Part shown: piece by piece, positions 1 through 9,468 of the stretch
Position numbering within the stretch: the stretch's first letter is position 1
Layout: each line of letters begins with the position of its first letter
Source of the DNA: DATAMF01 sp964472565
Lineage (GTDB): Bacteria > Chloroflexota > Anaerolineae > Aggregatilineales > Aggregatilineaceae
NCBI GenBank assembly: GCA_964472565.1
Contig: CAYYNB010000041.1
Location: 1-39,346 of the forward strand
Reading direction: 5' to 3'
Length of the DNA stretch: 39,346 bases
The notes under the pieces: generated by a model
Seen by the model: the letters and a program-made list of their open reading frames with translations, nothing else
What the model was told of the DNA's origin: nothing
Databases searched by the model: none
Program-made: the position numbers and the translations under genes

Positions 1-527
1 GCCTGATTAAAATCGGCCAGGGCTTCGTCGTACTTGCCTTGCAGCGCATAGATCACGCCGCGATTGTTGTAACCCAGCACAAAACTTGAATCGAGGGTGA
101 TAACCTGATCAAAGTCGGCCAATGCCGCATCGTATTCGGTCTGAGCGGCGTACACAATGCCCCGGTTGTTGTAGGCGGCGACAAAGCTAGAATCCAGGCT
201 GATGGCCTTGCCGTAATCGGCGAGGGCTTCGTCATAGGAGCGATATTCGGTGTAGACGGCGGCGCGGCTCATGTAGGCGGGAAGGTAGTTGGAGTCGATC
301 TGATCGATGACACACGAGAAGCTATCCAGGGCGGCAGCCAGATTGCCTGACTCAAAATAGCCCATGCCCTCGCCCATGTAGTAGCTCACACGGACTTCGG
401 TTGTGCCGGAGGTGAACTGATCGCAGATCAGCGGATCACTCTGGGCCGAGACAGGCACGGTAAACCGGGCCAACGGGCACAGCACAACAACCATAACCAT
501 CGTGAAGAGAATAAGGCGTTTATTCAC
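1..527 (-). CDS. Secreted TPR-repeat protein (3' end outside window)
   Basis: The frame is open from a GTG at 527 to the window edge, giving about 175 visible residues. The GTG has an AGGAG six bases upstream, which decides the start. The product opens with a basic tip (MNKRLI) and a hydrophobic stretch ending VSA, a Sec signal peptide. After a linker come helix-pair repeats of about 34 residues with the TPR pattern: YNNRG followed by YDEALADF or YDAALADF, at least three units and still repeating at the edge. TPR arrays are protein-binding scaffolds, so an extracytoplasmic assembly role is likely, but no partner is known. It lies 38 bases after the SH3 gene on the same strand and is probably the last visible member of that operon. 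Confidence 0.85.
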   Translation of the reverse strand, partial: MNKRLILFTMVMVVVLCPLARFTVPVSAQSDPLICDQFTSGTTEVRVSYYMGEGMGYFESGNLAAALDSFSCVIDQIDSNYLPAYMSRAAVYTEYRSYDEALADYGKAISLDSSFVAAYNNRGIVYAAQTEYDAALADFDQVITLDSSFVLGYNNRGVIYALQGKYDEALADFNQ

Positions 528-565
528 AGCAAGCTCCTGTCAAGTCAATGCTCAGAACACAAGGG

Positions 566-1522
566 TTAACGGCTCCCGGTCAAAGGATCACGGACCTGGA
601 GAGATACCAGCAAAGAGGCGGCCATGTTTAAGTTGCGGCGCGCGTTTTCAATATCGGCCAGCGCTGTGGTGACATCTGGCCCGGTTAGTACATCACGGCT
701 GCACGCATCTTCAAAACGCGAGATGGCGGCATTCACCGCATTGATGCCCGCATCGAGCGACGCGACGAGGGGCGCAAAAACCGGTTCGCGGGCGACATCG
801 GTATCGGTGGCGCGGCGGGTGGCATAGGTGGGAATACTGCCGCAGCTCACTGAATCGCCAGACTGCAAACGGAGCCAGATGTCTTCGATGCGGTGCAGCG
901 TGTTGGTGGTGTTGCTGATGTCGCGCTGAAGCTGCGTGCCCAGCCGCCCATAGGGATAGAGGTAGGCGGTGTCGAGCAGACTCGTTTCATTGCCGCCGAC
1001 GATGCGAATATCCCACGCGCCGACCCAGTAAAGCTGGCCCTGGTAATAAATTTGCAGGCTGTAGAGGCCCTGCGCGTCAAAACCGAGGCGACCTGTCACT
1101 TCGACCACCGTGCCTTCGGGCAGCGTGCCGATCTGATCGGAGGGCGTGACTTCGCGCACATAGATCGGTGTCTCGCGGGTGGTGATGCCCTCGACCCCGG
1201 CGCGGCGGACAAAGGGCGCAGGATCAACCCCATCCACAGGGAGGGAGATCACATCGCCGGTCCAGACGAGCAGCCCCGCATTAATCCACCCATGCTGGCC
1301 CTGGTAATCGACCTGAATCCATTCGGTGTTGGCGCTGCGGCCAATGGCGGGTAGGGTGATGCCGGGATCAACTACCGCGATCCGTTCAAAGCTGGTGCCG
1401 GGACCGGAGCGGAGCGAACTAAAATCCTGGGTTGTGACCCACACCGAGGTGGTATCCTGGGCGGCAGCGGACGCTAACGGCCAGATGAACAGCACGAGGA
1501 GCAGCAGCAGGAAGCGCTTCAC
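566..1522 (-). CDS. Exported SH3-domain protein
   Basis: I place the start at a GTG (1522) that shares one base with the TAG stop of the upstream gene (TAGTG), with a GGGGG purine run just before it. A longer ATG version at 1555 would put a charged tail before the signal peptide. The product of 318 residues begins VKRF, then a leucine-rich segment ending ASAAAQ, a signal peptide. Two bacterial SH3-like domains follow, at about 27-90 (LRSGPGTSFERI, then GWI) and 115-175 (PIYVREVTPSDQIGTL, then YWVGAWDI). The C-terminal 130 residues are helical and unrecognised. Such domains usually bind peptides or wall material. The stop/start overlap implies translation coupled to the propeller protein, so the two probably work together at the cell surface. 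Confidence 0.85.
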   Translation of the reverse strand: MKRFLLLLLVLFIWPLASAAAQDTTSVWVTTQDFSSLRSGPGTSFERIAVVDPGITLPAIGRSANTEWIQVDYQGQHGWINAGLLVWTGDVISLPVDGVDPAPFVRRAGVEGITTRETPIYVREVTPSDQIGTLPEGTVVEVTGRLGFDAQGLYSLQIYYQGQLYWVGAWDIRIVGGNETSLLDTAYLYPYGRLGTQLQRDISNTTNTLHRIEDIWLRLQSGDSVSCGSIPTYATRRATDTDVAREPVFAPLVASLDAGINAVNAAISRFEDACSRDVLTGPDVTTALADIENARRNLNMAASLLVSLQVRDPLTGSR

Positions 1523-4500
1523 TATTTCCCCCTTTCTGGCACGTGGTCGATCCACAGCAGAATTTGCGATACATCCATGCTCAATTCGGTAACGGTGCCG
1601 GTTTGGGTGTCCAGCACCAGGGTGCGCGGGCGGAAGACTTCATACTGCATATCGGCGGGCAGGGTGAGGTTAAAGGCCAGATAACGGCTATCCGGCGACC
1701 AGTAAAGGACCGAGTCGAACATGGCGTCGGCGGTGTCGGGAACAGCATAGCGCCGGATCAGGCCCGTTTCACTGTCCCAGACGGAAAGTTTGGGCAGCGG
1801 CGTGCCGGTTTTGATGTAAGCCCGGTATTCCTCGCCGGATGGGACGTACCAGGAGACGCGGTAACGGCCATCGCGGGACCATATGCCGCCCGGCAGCTCG
1901 CCTAACAAACGATGTTCGCGGGTGGCCGGATCGTAGATGTACCAGTCGTCCGCATCGGGATAACGGTAATAGAGCGCCGTACCTTTGGGGTGCCACTCTA
2001 AGCTGAGTTCGCCTTCGGTCAGCCGCGCAAAATAATCAACCGTTCCGGCGATATAGTCGTAAACATAGTACTTGTAACCGAAGCCGCTACCCGTGTTAAA
2101 ACTGGTGCGCAGCACAAACACCGGATCACCATCCGGGCGGCTACTCACATATTCGGTGGAGAGTTCGTTCACCGAAAAACGGTCCGGCGGCTCGAAAGGT
2201 GCAGGTGTGGTGGGCGCGGCGGGATCGATCTGCTGGGTCAGGCTGACCGGATCGCGGTATTTGTCCGGCAGATAACTCAGAAAGTGGTATTCGAGTGTAT
2301 GCAATCCCCGCCAGAAGATTTCAGCAGGCCAGACAGCATATTCTTCCTCATCGTACAACACCTGGAGATTGGAACCATCCGCGCGCGACAGGACGAGATC
2401 GCCATCTTTCGCCCAATACATCCAGTTCTGATCGAAGGAGAAGGTGCAGGAATAGTTGTTCAGGCAGTCAGGCAGGCGATCTTCCGGCCATGTTTCGCCG
2501 GTGGAAGGGTCCAACACCCAGAGACGGTTATCCAGGTAGTTATTGACCAGCAGATAACCGGACGGCTCGTAATTGGGCGGCGGACTGCTGACCACGTAAC
2601 GGGGATCCACCGGCGCAAATACATGCGTCGCGTCGTAGTCGGGCTGGGCGACGACCCGATCAGGACGCGGGGGTGAGGTCGGCGTGACGGTGGGCGTCAT
2701 CGTCGGACGCGGGCCGCCCTGGACATCAAAAGGATGGGTGGCGGTAGGCTGTACGGCGATGTAATTTGGCCCTTCGGTCTGTGGTGCCGCCGTCGCGGTG
2801 GCATTCGCGGCTAAGGTGTCGTAGGACGTGACCAGTTTGTAAATCTGAAGGCGGTTATAAGCGATCCGCGCCGCTAACAGCGTGCCGTCGGGACTGAGCA
2901 GGGCCTCAGTCGGACGGAGGCGCAGGGTGCGCTGTAATTCCTGCAACACAAGGTCCAGGGAACGGGCGGGCGGCGTTTCACGGGAGGGTACGAATCCGCC
3001 GGAAGAACGCAACCCGGTATTTACATCGATGGTCATGACCTGCACATTCTGGTTGACAGCCTCGGTCTGGTAGCTGTCCAGCAGCGAGGCGTCGTACAGC
3101 CCTTCACAGAGCAGGGTTTCTAATTCGGCTAGCTGTTCAGGGGTCATGCCGACGGAAATCTGACGCCAGAGGGCGGCATATGCCTGGGCCTCGTCCGGAA
3201 AGCGCGCGGTCAAACAGGCGGGCACCCCCGCAATGGCAACCGGCGTGGCGGTCATGGGCGGTAGGGTTGGCGTCGGTGACGGGTAAAAGATCGTGTTGAC
3301 TTCATCAACGGTGCCAGGGAGCGCCGCGCACAGTTTTTGAGTCAACCGACCGAGCGCATCCGAGCGGAGATGGGCGTTAAGCTGTTCCCACAGGTCGATC
3401 CACTGCGTCCACTCGGCGGGGAAGGCTTCGACCAGACAGGCAGGCAAACCGGATGGATCGTAGTCCAGGCCATAAATGCGGGTGGGCGGGGATGAGCCGC
3501 CAAGATTTTCACTATAAACATAGACTGTCTCATCGTCCAGCCAGCCGTAATAACGGCCTTCGGGATAGGGCAGATCGTCCCCGGCGAAAAACCAGCGCTG
3601 ACCGTCGTAGAGGTTATAGATAGCGATCTCGTTGCCAGGATAGTGCGGCCCATAGGAATTGGAGGTGTAGACCACCAAGAAGTTTTCCCAATTGGGGCTG
3701 GGGATGATCTGCTCAATATCCCGGTTGGGCAGCCGCTGGAAAGTGACGGTGTTCCGCACTTCGCTGCCGATGTCCACGACTTCCATTGTGGGGTCAGATG
3801 CTGTATCCAACTGGGTCAAGAAGCGGTGCGCATCGGGTGAGGTTTGCAGCAGCGTGCCCTGCAAGTTCACTTTTTCACGGCGAATCACTTCGCCCGTCTG
3901 AATGTCCCACTGCCACCAGTTGGAACCGGAGAGCGTCACCAGCGTTTGGCTGTCTTCCGTAAAGAAGTAGTAGTCAAAGCCGGGGGTGGTGTAGTTTGGG
4001 TCTTCAAAAAGCAGAGCGCCAGTGCGGGGATCAAACCGCTGGAAATTCGCTACCAGCGCGTCCCCGGTGCTGTTATAGGCCAGGAGGTGCGGCAGATAAT
4101 CATTGTCCGGCGCGGCGGGGATGGTTAATTCGAGAATGCCGGTAGCCAGATCGTAGATTTCGATGACGCCCGACGAACGGCGCACAGCCAGGTGAGTGTT
4201 ATCCGGGTCCAGAGCAATTTGCAAGGCATCGGGCGGATAAACAAACTCAATCGTGCCGTAGCCGGTATCCTCGTCGCGGATGTAGACCAGCAGCCCCATC
4301 TGCCCCGCCTGGGCCGTGACTGGATTCAGAATATCCAGCAGCATGACGGTAAGGGGATGGTAATTCCAGGCGAGACGGTAATCTTCACCTAACAACAACC
4401 GTAAAAATGAATTGGTCCCCCGGCTGTTAGGTTCCCCGATCAGGCGGGATTGATCACTCAATACCAGGGCGTCGAGGTTGCGCATTTGGGCAGGCCCCAG

Positions 4501-5334
4501 ATCGCGGCTGAGGGGTATGGTAAGCGGCTGGCCCGTCGTGGTATTCAATTGGACCAGATCGCCGCTGCCCTGCGGAAGGACATACATCTGCTCCCCGCGC
4601 AGGCTGTACCAGACGCTGATCGGATCGCGCTCGTTGCGATCCGAAGCAACTTCGGTCAACACGGGCAGCGTTGTATCGGCCACATCGATCAGGCGGAAAC
4701 GCTGCGGCAGCGCGGCTAATACTTTGCGGTGCGGGCCAAGTAAAAAGCCGTTTCGATAGTCGTAAAAAGAGTACAACTCGAAACTTTGAGGGAGCGTGGT
4801 CAGCGCTTCGTTGCGGGCGGCGGGTAAATCCCACAGAAAGGGGAGATTGGCGGTATCGTTCTCGCTGCGGCGGAGAGCAGCCGGCGCGGGGACCACTGCA
4901 TTGATCAGGAGCAGGTTGTCATCGTCGGAAAACTGCAACGGAGCCTGTAAATAAAGCGACTCCTCGACATCCACAGCGACATCCAGCGCGCCGGTTGCGG
5001 TGTTCCAGATTTCTACGCGGCGATCAATGGCCAGGGCTAACCAGAGTCCATTGTGGCTGAACTGATAGGTGCTGTAGGTTCCGGTTTCATAGAGCACCTG
5101 CTGAACCTCAAAGGTGGCGGCATCGACTAATAATAGCCGCCCCTGGGGATCAACCAGCGCAAAACGATCAAAAACAGGATCATACTGAACACCTTGCGGG
5201 AGGGAATGTCCGATTTCGTTGACAAGCGCAAAGGAGGCGGATGTGGAAGGTGGTCCATCACCCTGAGCCATCACAATACTCGCCAACGCCAGCAACAGCA
5301 GTACTGGAAACAGCAGGCGTATTATTTTCTTCAT
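1522..5334 (-). CDS. Giant secreted beta-propeller protein with Pro/Thr linkers
   Basis: A 1270-residue protein. Residues 1-24 are a signal peptide (MKKIIRLLF then LLLLALASIVMAQ). About 30-620 is a run of WD40/TolB-like blades (for example IEIYDLATGILELTI, VEIWNTATGALDV). Two Cys-bracketed helical modules follow, divided by a linker (PSPTPTLPPMTATP). A second Pro/Thr linker (PTMTPTVTPTSPPRP) leads to a C-terminal TolB-like propeller with LDPSTGETW and WSPDSRYLAFNLTLP. No catalytic motif is visible. In Chloroflexota, such proteins are usually annotated as WD40 or hypothetical surface proteins. It is first in a minus-strand operon with the SH3 and TPR genes. A TATAAT about 40 bases upstream is the likely -10. 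Fold assignment is good; function is unknown. Confidence 0.85.
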   Translation of the reverse strand: MKKIIRLLFPVLLLLALASIVMAQGDGPPSTSASFALVNEIGHSLPQGVQYDPVFDRFALVDPQGRLLLVDAATFEVQQVLYETGTYSTYQFSHNGLWLALAIDRRVEIWNTATGALDVAVDVEESLYLQAPLQFSDDDNLLLINAVVPAPAALRRSENDTANLPFLWDLPAARNEALTTLPQSFELYSFYDYRNGFLLGPHRKVLAALPQRFRLIDVADTTLPVLTEVASDRNERDPISVWYSLRGEQMYVLPQGSGDLVQLNTTTGQPLTIPLSRDLGPAQMRNLDALVLSDQSRLIGEPNSRGTNSFLRLLLGEDYRLAWNYHPLTVMLLDILNPVTAQAGQMGLLVYIRDEDTGYGTIEFVYPPDALQIALDPDNTHLAVRRSSGVIEIYDLATGILELTIPAAPDNDYLPHLLAYNSTGDALVANFQRFDPRTGALLFEDPNYTTPGFDYYFFTEDSQTLVTLSGSNWWQWDIQTGEVIRREKVNLQGTLLQTSPDAHRFLTQLDTASDPTMEVVDIGSEVRNTVTFQRLPNRDIEQIIPSPNWENFLVVYTSNSYGPHYPGNEIAIYNLYDGQRWFFAGDDLPYPEGRYYGWLDDETVYVYSENLGGSSPPTRIYGLDYDPSGLPACLVEAFPAEWTQWIDLWEQLNAHLRSDALGRLTQKLCAALPGTVDEVNTIFYPSPTPTLPPMTATPVAIAGVPACLTARFPDEAQAYAALWRQISVGMTPEQLAELETLLCEGLYDASLLDSYQTEAVNQNVQVMTIDVNTGLRSSGGFVPSRETPPARSLDLVLQELQRTLRLRPTEALLSPDGTLLAARIAYNRLQIYKLVTSYDTLAANATATAAPQTEGPNYIAVQPTATHPFDVQGGPRPTMTPTVTPTSPPRPDRVVAQPDYDATHVFAPVDPRYVVSSPPPNYEPSGYLLVNNYLDNRLWVLDPSTGETWPEDRLPDCLNNYSCTFSFDQNWMYWAKDGDLVLSRADGSNLQVLYDEEEYAVWPAEIFWRGLHTLEYHFLSYLPDKYRDPVSLTQQIDPAAPTTPAPFEPPDRFSVNELSTEYVSSRPDGDPVFVLRTSFNTGSGFGYKYYVYDYIAGTVDYFARLTEGELSLEWHPKGTALYYRYPDADDWYIYDPATREHRLLGELPGGIWSRDGRYRVSWYVPSGEEYRAYIKTGTPLPKLSVWDSETGLIRRYAVPDTADAMFDSVLYWSPDSRYLAFNLTLPADMQYEVFRPRTLVLDTQTGTVTELSMDVSQILLWIDHVPERGK

Positions 5335-5376
5335 GTGGGTTATCCATTGAAGGATGCGCGTCTCTACATCAATTTT

Positions 5377-5405
5377 ATTATAGTAGTGGCATTCATGGCT
5401 ACTCA
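5377..5405 (-). promoter_or_regulatory. Candidate promoter of the propeller-SH3-TPR operon
   Basis: A perfect TATAAT on the minus strand (complement of 5377-5382) lies about 43 bases before the ATG at 5334. The -35 region is poor (TGAGTA at 17 bases). It sits in the 168-base divergent space shared with the gene starting at 5503. Confidence 0.5.
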
Positions 5406-5468
5406 GGACGTATACCCTGCGCTTACTCTACGCTTGAGCGCTTGTCAGCCTGTGCGACGGCAGAATCA

Positions 5469-5477
5469 TGCTATAGT
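5469..5477 (+). promoter_or_regulatory. Extended -10 promoter of the SH3/FecR-like gene
   Basis: The sequence TGC-TATAGT is an extended -10 motif lying 25 bases before the ATG at 5503. No good -35 is present, as is usual for extended -10 promoters. Confidence 0.45.
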
Positions 5478-5502
5478 TCAAAATAAAATCGGGGGTCGAA
5501 AA

Positions 5503-7167
5503 ATGAAAACCTTCCTGATGGCAGTATGTGCGTTTTTTCTCCTGATTACTCCGGCAGTTTATGCCCAAGACGGTGATGACTGCCCCGCGAAAGTGCTCCT
5601 GGCGATGGCGCGGGCGGGATCAGCGTGTCAGGAATTGGAAGCGGATCAAGCCTGTTTTGGTAATGGGATGGTTACGGCGACTTTCCAGACGAGCAGCAGT
5701 GACTTCACTTTTGGCGCGGCGGGGGATCGGGTTCCGGTGAGCGCGGTGCAGGCGCTTCAGATTGGCGGCGCGGCGGATGAATGGAGTGTCGGACTGCTGC
5801 AAATTCGCGCGGACCTCCCTGTGATGGAGCAGCGCAGCGTGACACTGATCGCGTTTGGGCAGGTGGAGATCGAAAATCAAGTCCCCTTGATCCCCGAAGT
5901 GATCGTGTCGGCTACCGCCGTGTTATATATTCGGGCCGAACCGAGTGACAGCGCCGACATCCTGAAAGAAATGGGACTGCGTGAGACGGTCACGGCGAAT
6001 GGGCGCACGGCGGATGGTCAATGGCTGCGGGTGATGATTCCGGGCACGGCGGAACTGGGATGGGTTTCGACAGGTGTAATTACTACGACGGGAAGTATAA
6101 CCGCGCTCAATGTCGTAGATGAAAATACGCCGTATTCCCCACCGTTTCAGGTTTTTACGCTGCAAACGGGGGCGGATGATGCGCTGTGCGAGAGCGCACC
6201 GGAAAGCGGGCTGCTGATCCAGACGCCAAACACGGATAACCCGGTGACGCTGGCGATCAATGGGGTGTGGATTCATCTGGCGGCGACGGTTCATCTTCAG
6301 GCCGGGGAAACGATGGTGATCTCGGTGCTGGATGGTTCTGCTGAAATAGAGAACGGCGGGGCGATGGTGTACGTTCCGGCGGGGGCGCGGATCGTGATTC
6401 CGCTGGACAGCACCGGGTTGGTTTCTACGGGCAGCAGTATGTTAGCCGAGCCGTATGTGCTGGCAGATTTGCAGGGGCTGCCGCTGAACAATCTGCCGTA
6501 TCGTTTGGCGCTGCCCGAACCGCTGAGTCAGGAGATGATTGATGTGCTGGCGGCGGAACATTTCGCGCCGACACCGACGCCGCTTCCCCCGGAAGTGATC
6601 GAGCAACAGCAATCCTGCGTGCGGAAACTGCGCGAAGATGTAAGTTTGTGGGCGGGACCAGGGACTTATTATGAGGTGGTGAATACGCTCCCCGCAGGGC
6701 AGCGCGTGCGGCCCGTATTAGAAACGACAGACGCGGATGGGCTGGTGTGGTGGCAGCTTAGCAACAGCGGATGGGTCCAGGCACGCAGTGTGGAATCGAC
6801 GGGCGACTGTTCCCCGGTGCCGCTGTCGGATGTGGCGTCGTATCCGGAGTATAACCATATGTCGCTGGAAACATGCATGACGACCAACGGCCCGATCCGG
6901 CCTGGGCAGTGGGTGACGATGGAATTTTTGCCGCCAGGATGGGATACGGTGGAAGAAGCGATTGCAGCTCCCGGAATCCCTGGGCGGATCACGGTGGGAA
7001 CGGAAGCACTGTATGTGTGGGCGTCTGATCCGATCAAGATCGCGGAAGACCGGTATGTGGTCCGGTTTTCAGGCGATTGGTACGCGCAGGTGGGAACCTA
7101 TCGGATCGTCGCCACACGGCTGTCGTATACCTTAATCTGCAACCTCACGGTCACGCTGGGACGCTAG
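5503..7167 (+). CDS. Exported SH3/FecR-like surface protein
   Basis: The frame is open from 5194, but the ATG at 5503 starts a clear signal peptide (MKTFLMAVCAFFLLITPAVYAQ) and follows a GGGGG run, so I use it: 554 residues. An N-terminal Cys-rich domain (about 22-125) is followed by an SH3-like domain (about 140-200, VLYIRAEPSDSADIL, GWVSTGVI). A FecR-like beta region (about 225-310) contains GSAEIENGGAMVYVPAGA. A second SH3-like domain lies near 370-430 (LWAGPGTYYEVVNTLPAG, GWVQARSV), and a C-terminal beta domain ends the protein. It is divergent from the propeller operon and shares domain style with it, suggesting one surface system. Its last 36 bases overlap the MFS gene tail to tail. Confidence 0.85.
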   Translation: MKTFLMAVCAFFLLITPAVYAQDGDDCPAKVLLAMARAGSACQELEADQACFGNGMVTATFQTSSSDFTFGAAGDRVPVSAVQALQIGGAADEWSVGLLQIRADLPVMEQRSVTLIAFGQVEIENQVPLIPEVIVSATAVLYIRAEPSDSADILKEMGLRETVTANGRTADGQWLRVMIPGTAELGWVSTGVITTTGSITALNVVDENTPYSPPFQVFTLQTGADDALCESAPESGLLIQTPNTDNPVTLAINGVWIHLAATVHLQAGETMVISVLDGSAEIENGGAMVYVPAGARIVIPLDSTGLVSTGSSMLAEPYVLADLQGLPLNNLPYRLALPEPLSQEMIDVLAAEHFAPTPTPLPPEVIEQQQSCVRKLREDVSLWAGPGTYYEVVNTLPAGQRVRPVLETTDADGLVWWQLSNSGWVQARSVESTGDCSPVPLSDVASYPEYNHMSLETCMTTNGPIRPGQWVTMEFLPPGWDTVEEAIAAPGIPGRITVGTEALYVWASDPIKIAEDRYVVRFSGDWYAQVGTYRIVATRLSYTLICNLTVTLGR

Positions 7168-8301
7168 GGTGCGCAGGCTGAGCCATCCGAGGAGATAGCC
7201 AACAGCGGCAATCGCGTATAACCAGCGCGCACCCAATTGATCGTAGGCTTCACCAGCCAGCGGCGGCGCAATCATGCCGAGCAGACTCGGCAGGGTGACG
7301 TTGTAAAGCGCCAGAACGGTACGCGTTTGCTGCTGGGGATTGTAATTGTTGATAAAGCCAATAAAGGCGATCACATAAAAGCTGAAGGCAACGCCGGTGA
7401 TCGCTTTGATCACTAAAATGGTGGGGATGGTCGGGATCACAAACACGGTGAGGCGAATCCCCACCAGCATCATCATCGAGATGCGGAGCAGGCGCGGCGC
7501 GCCCCAACGCGATACAAGGCGATCCGCCCAGAGCATACACGGGACTTCGACCACCGCGCCGAGGATGCTGGCGATGCCGATCACGGTTTCGCTCGCGCCC
7601 AGTGTATCCATATAAACTGCTTCGAACTGCTGGACCCCGTTGTTGGCGATACCCACCGCGATTACCAATATTCCCAGTCTGATCATGGGGCGATTGTGAA
7701 GCATATCCCGGATCACACTGGATCGATTTGTTGTTCCCGGTGGTGTTGAAAAGTTTTGCAGACTGATGGGGAACAAAATCAGCGCGCCCAGGAAAAATGT
7801 CACGCTCCCCAAAATGAGCGCGGCTCGCGCATCGGTTTGTTCGACCAGCCAGCCGCTTAACAAACCTGCAAAAATCCACCCGGCAGAGTTCCACAAGCGG
7901 ACGGTGCCGAAGCCTTTTTTGACGGCACGAGTGACAGACAGGGCCAGCGAGTCGGAGAGCGGGGGGACGCCGACATACACAAAGGTACGGAGAAGCATCG
8001 CGCCCAAAACACCCCAATAGAGCGTTTGTTGGCTGAGCCAGAGATAACTGAGGGCGGTCAGAATCAGAAATACCTGCAACACGGCGCGAGGATTACGCCA
8101 TTTGTCGTTGCGGCTGGTCCAGAATGGGGCAGCGACCAACGCAACCACCGAACACGACGCCATGATCCAACCGATACGGCTGCCGCTGAAGCCCAGACGA
8201 ACAAAAAAAAGATTCAGAAAAGGAGAAATAAACCCGGTGCCGCCAAAACAGATCAGGTAGTAAAGGCGAGTCAGCCAGAGGTCGCGAGTGCTGGAAGGCA
8301 T
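7132..8301 (-). CDS. MFS permease, LacY/nucleoside-type
   Basis: A polytopic protein of 389 residues with about 12 membrane helices. I start at the ATG at 8301, which has AAGGA seven bases upstream, rather than 21 codons earlier. The N-terminus (LWLTRLYYLICFGGTGFISPFLNLFFVRLGFS) and the early loop SGSRIGWIMA are typical of the MFS_1_like group (LacY, nucleoside:proton symporters and related drug permeases). The substrate cannot be read from the sequence. It is last in a minus-strand run amrS - barrel protein - tauE - this gene, 85 bases after tauE, and may have its own promoter. Its stop lies inside the 3' end of the convergent SH3 gene. Confidence 0.85.
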   Translation of the reverse strand: MPSSTRDLWLTRLYYLICFGGTGFISPFLNLFFVRLGFSGSRIGWIMASCSVVALVAAPFWTSRNDKWRNPRAVLQVFLILTALSYLWLSQQTLYWGVLGAMLLRTFVYVGVPPLSDSLALSVTRAVKKGFGTVRLWNSAGWIFAGLLSGWLVEQTDARAALILGSVTFFLGALILFPISLQNFSTPPGTTNRSSVIRDMLHNRPMIRLGILVIAVGIANNGVQQFEAVYMDTLGASETVIGIASILGAVVEVPCMLWADRLVSRWGAPRLLRISMMMLVGIRLTVFVIPTIPTILVIKAITGVAFSFYVIAFIGFINNYNPQQQTRTVLALYNVTLPSLLGMIAPPLAGEAYDQLGARWLYAIAAVGYLLGWLSLRTLASQRDREVAD

Positions 8302-8386
8302 AATCAGATCCTTTAGCCATAAAACGCTGTCAGGATCGGACACAACAGGTGTTTTGTCAAGCAATAAGGCTGCGGATCGGCCTAAT

Positions 8387-9115
8387 TCAAATAAAAAGCA
8401 GGGCGCTTGCCAGAATAAGCAGGACGATCATCACCCACTCGAACAGCCTGGGGTTGACGCGTTTCACAAAATGACGACCCAGCGCTGTCCCGACAAAAAC
8501 CACAGGCAGCACGGCGAGAATGATGAGCGCGGGAATGTCAGCCAGCAGGCCAGCAAGCCAGAAACTGGGGAGCTTGATCAAGTTCACGGTGATAAAAAAC
8601 AGGGTGGTCGTGCCCATAAAAATAGCCGGATCAAGCTTTTGCAGCAGCATGTAGGCGGTAAAGGGTGGGCCGCCGGCGTTCGCTACTGCCGAACCGAATC
8701 CTGACGCGCCGCCTGCCAGATAACCGTGCCAGTTGTGGGGCTGGTAAGACTGAACAGCCAACCGGTCACTGACCAGCTTGTAAGTCACGATCAGCAGGCT
8801 GAATAATCCTAATGTCGGGCGGAGCAGGCGGTCCGGCAGAGTGGTCAGCAAATAGGCCCCTAAAAACACGCCCAACACCGCCGAGGGGATCAGCAGTTGA
8901 AGCTGGCGGAGATTCCACTGACTCCAATAGAGGCGAAGAGCAAAAAGATCCCCGATCATTAACAGGGGCAAGGCGGTGGCGACGGCCTGTGAAACGGGCA
9001 TAACCTGGCTCAACAGCGGGGTTGCCAACGCGCCTAAAACGGGGCCAAAACCGCCCTTGGCCAAGCCGATCAGCAGCCCAACGCTTAGGATGATCAGAGT
9101 CGCTTCGATTGACAT
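8387..9115 (-). CDS. TauE/SafE-family membrane permease
   Basis: 242 residues, nearly all hydrophobic, with about eight membrane helices in two halves. The first half contains GLLIGLAKGGFGPVLGALATPLL and the second GGASGFGSAVANAGGPPFTAYML, the two Gly-rich signatures of TauE/SafE (PF01925, DUF81). Members export sulfite, sulfoacetate or other small organosulfur anions, but most have unknown substrates. The ATG at 9115 follows an AGGCG. It begins 18 bases after the small barrel-protein gene, so the two are probably co-transcribed. Confidence 0.88.
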   Translation of the reverse strand: MSIEATLIILSVGLLIGLAKGGFGPVLGALATPLLSQVMPVSQAVATALPLLMIGDLFALRLYWSQWNLRQLQLLIPSAVLGVFLGAYLLTTLPDRLLRPTLGLFSLLIVTYKLVSDRLAVQSYQPHNWHGYLAGGASGFGSAVANAGGPPFTAYMLLQKLDPAIFMGTTTLFFITVNLIKLPSFWLAGLLADIPALIILAVLPVVFVGTALGRHFVKRVNPRLFEWVMIVLLILASALLFI

Positions 9116-9133
9116 AAGCGCCTATCAAAAAAC

Positions 9134-9454
9134 TTATAATTGGAAACCAGGGCGGAAGCGAATAACTTTCCGGCTGTAATTGGAGGAATGCTGGCGCAGC
9201 TTGGCTTCAAGCTGGAGCCAGGTGTCGCTGCGCAGGAACTCTTCCACCGTACTGAGTTGTTCGACGACAAACTCCACTTGACGAACCGGACAACTTCCCC
9301 ACATGGTATGGAATACCTGGAACATATGCAAGCCCTGTTGTTGAAGGGTGGGGGTCAGCTCACTCATGACGAACTGGTAATATTCCTCAGAGTCGCCGGG
9401 TATCAAGTCGTACAGCAGCATTAACTTATAGCGTGGAGTCATTGTGTCGGCCAT
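9134..9454 (-). CDS. Small dimeric alpha/beta-barrel-like protein
   Basis: About 106 residues from an ATG at 9454. A TTG at 9478 would overlap the amrS stop by 10 bases, and an ATG at 9442 is also possible. The pattern, strand (YKLMLLYDLI), helix (DSEEYYQFVMSELTPTLQQQG), strand (MFQVFHTMWG), strand (VEFVVEQL), helix (VEEFLRSDTWLQLEAKLRQ), strand (SRKVIRFRPGF), fits a ferredoxin-like/dimeric alpha-beta barrel such as the NIPSNAP or ABM groups. No catalytic residues are evident. It lies between amrS and tauE on the same strand. Real gene likely; function unknown. Confidence 0.7.
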   Translation of the reverse strand: MADTMTPRYKLMLLYDLIPGDSEEYYQFVMSELTPTLQQQGLHMFQVFHTMWGSCPVRQVEFVVEQLSTVEEFLRSDTWLQLEAKLRQHSSNYSRKVIRFRPGFQL

Positions 9455-9468
9455 GATGCTCGCGTTCG

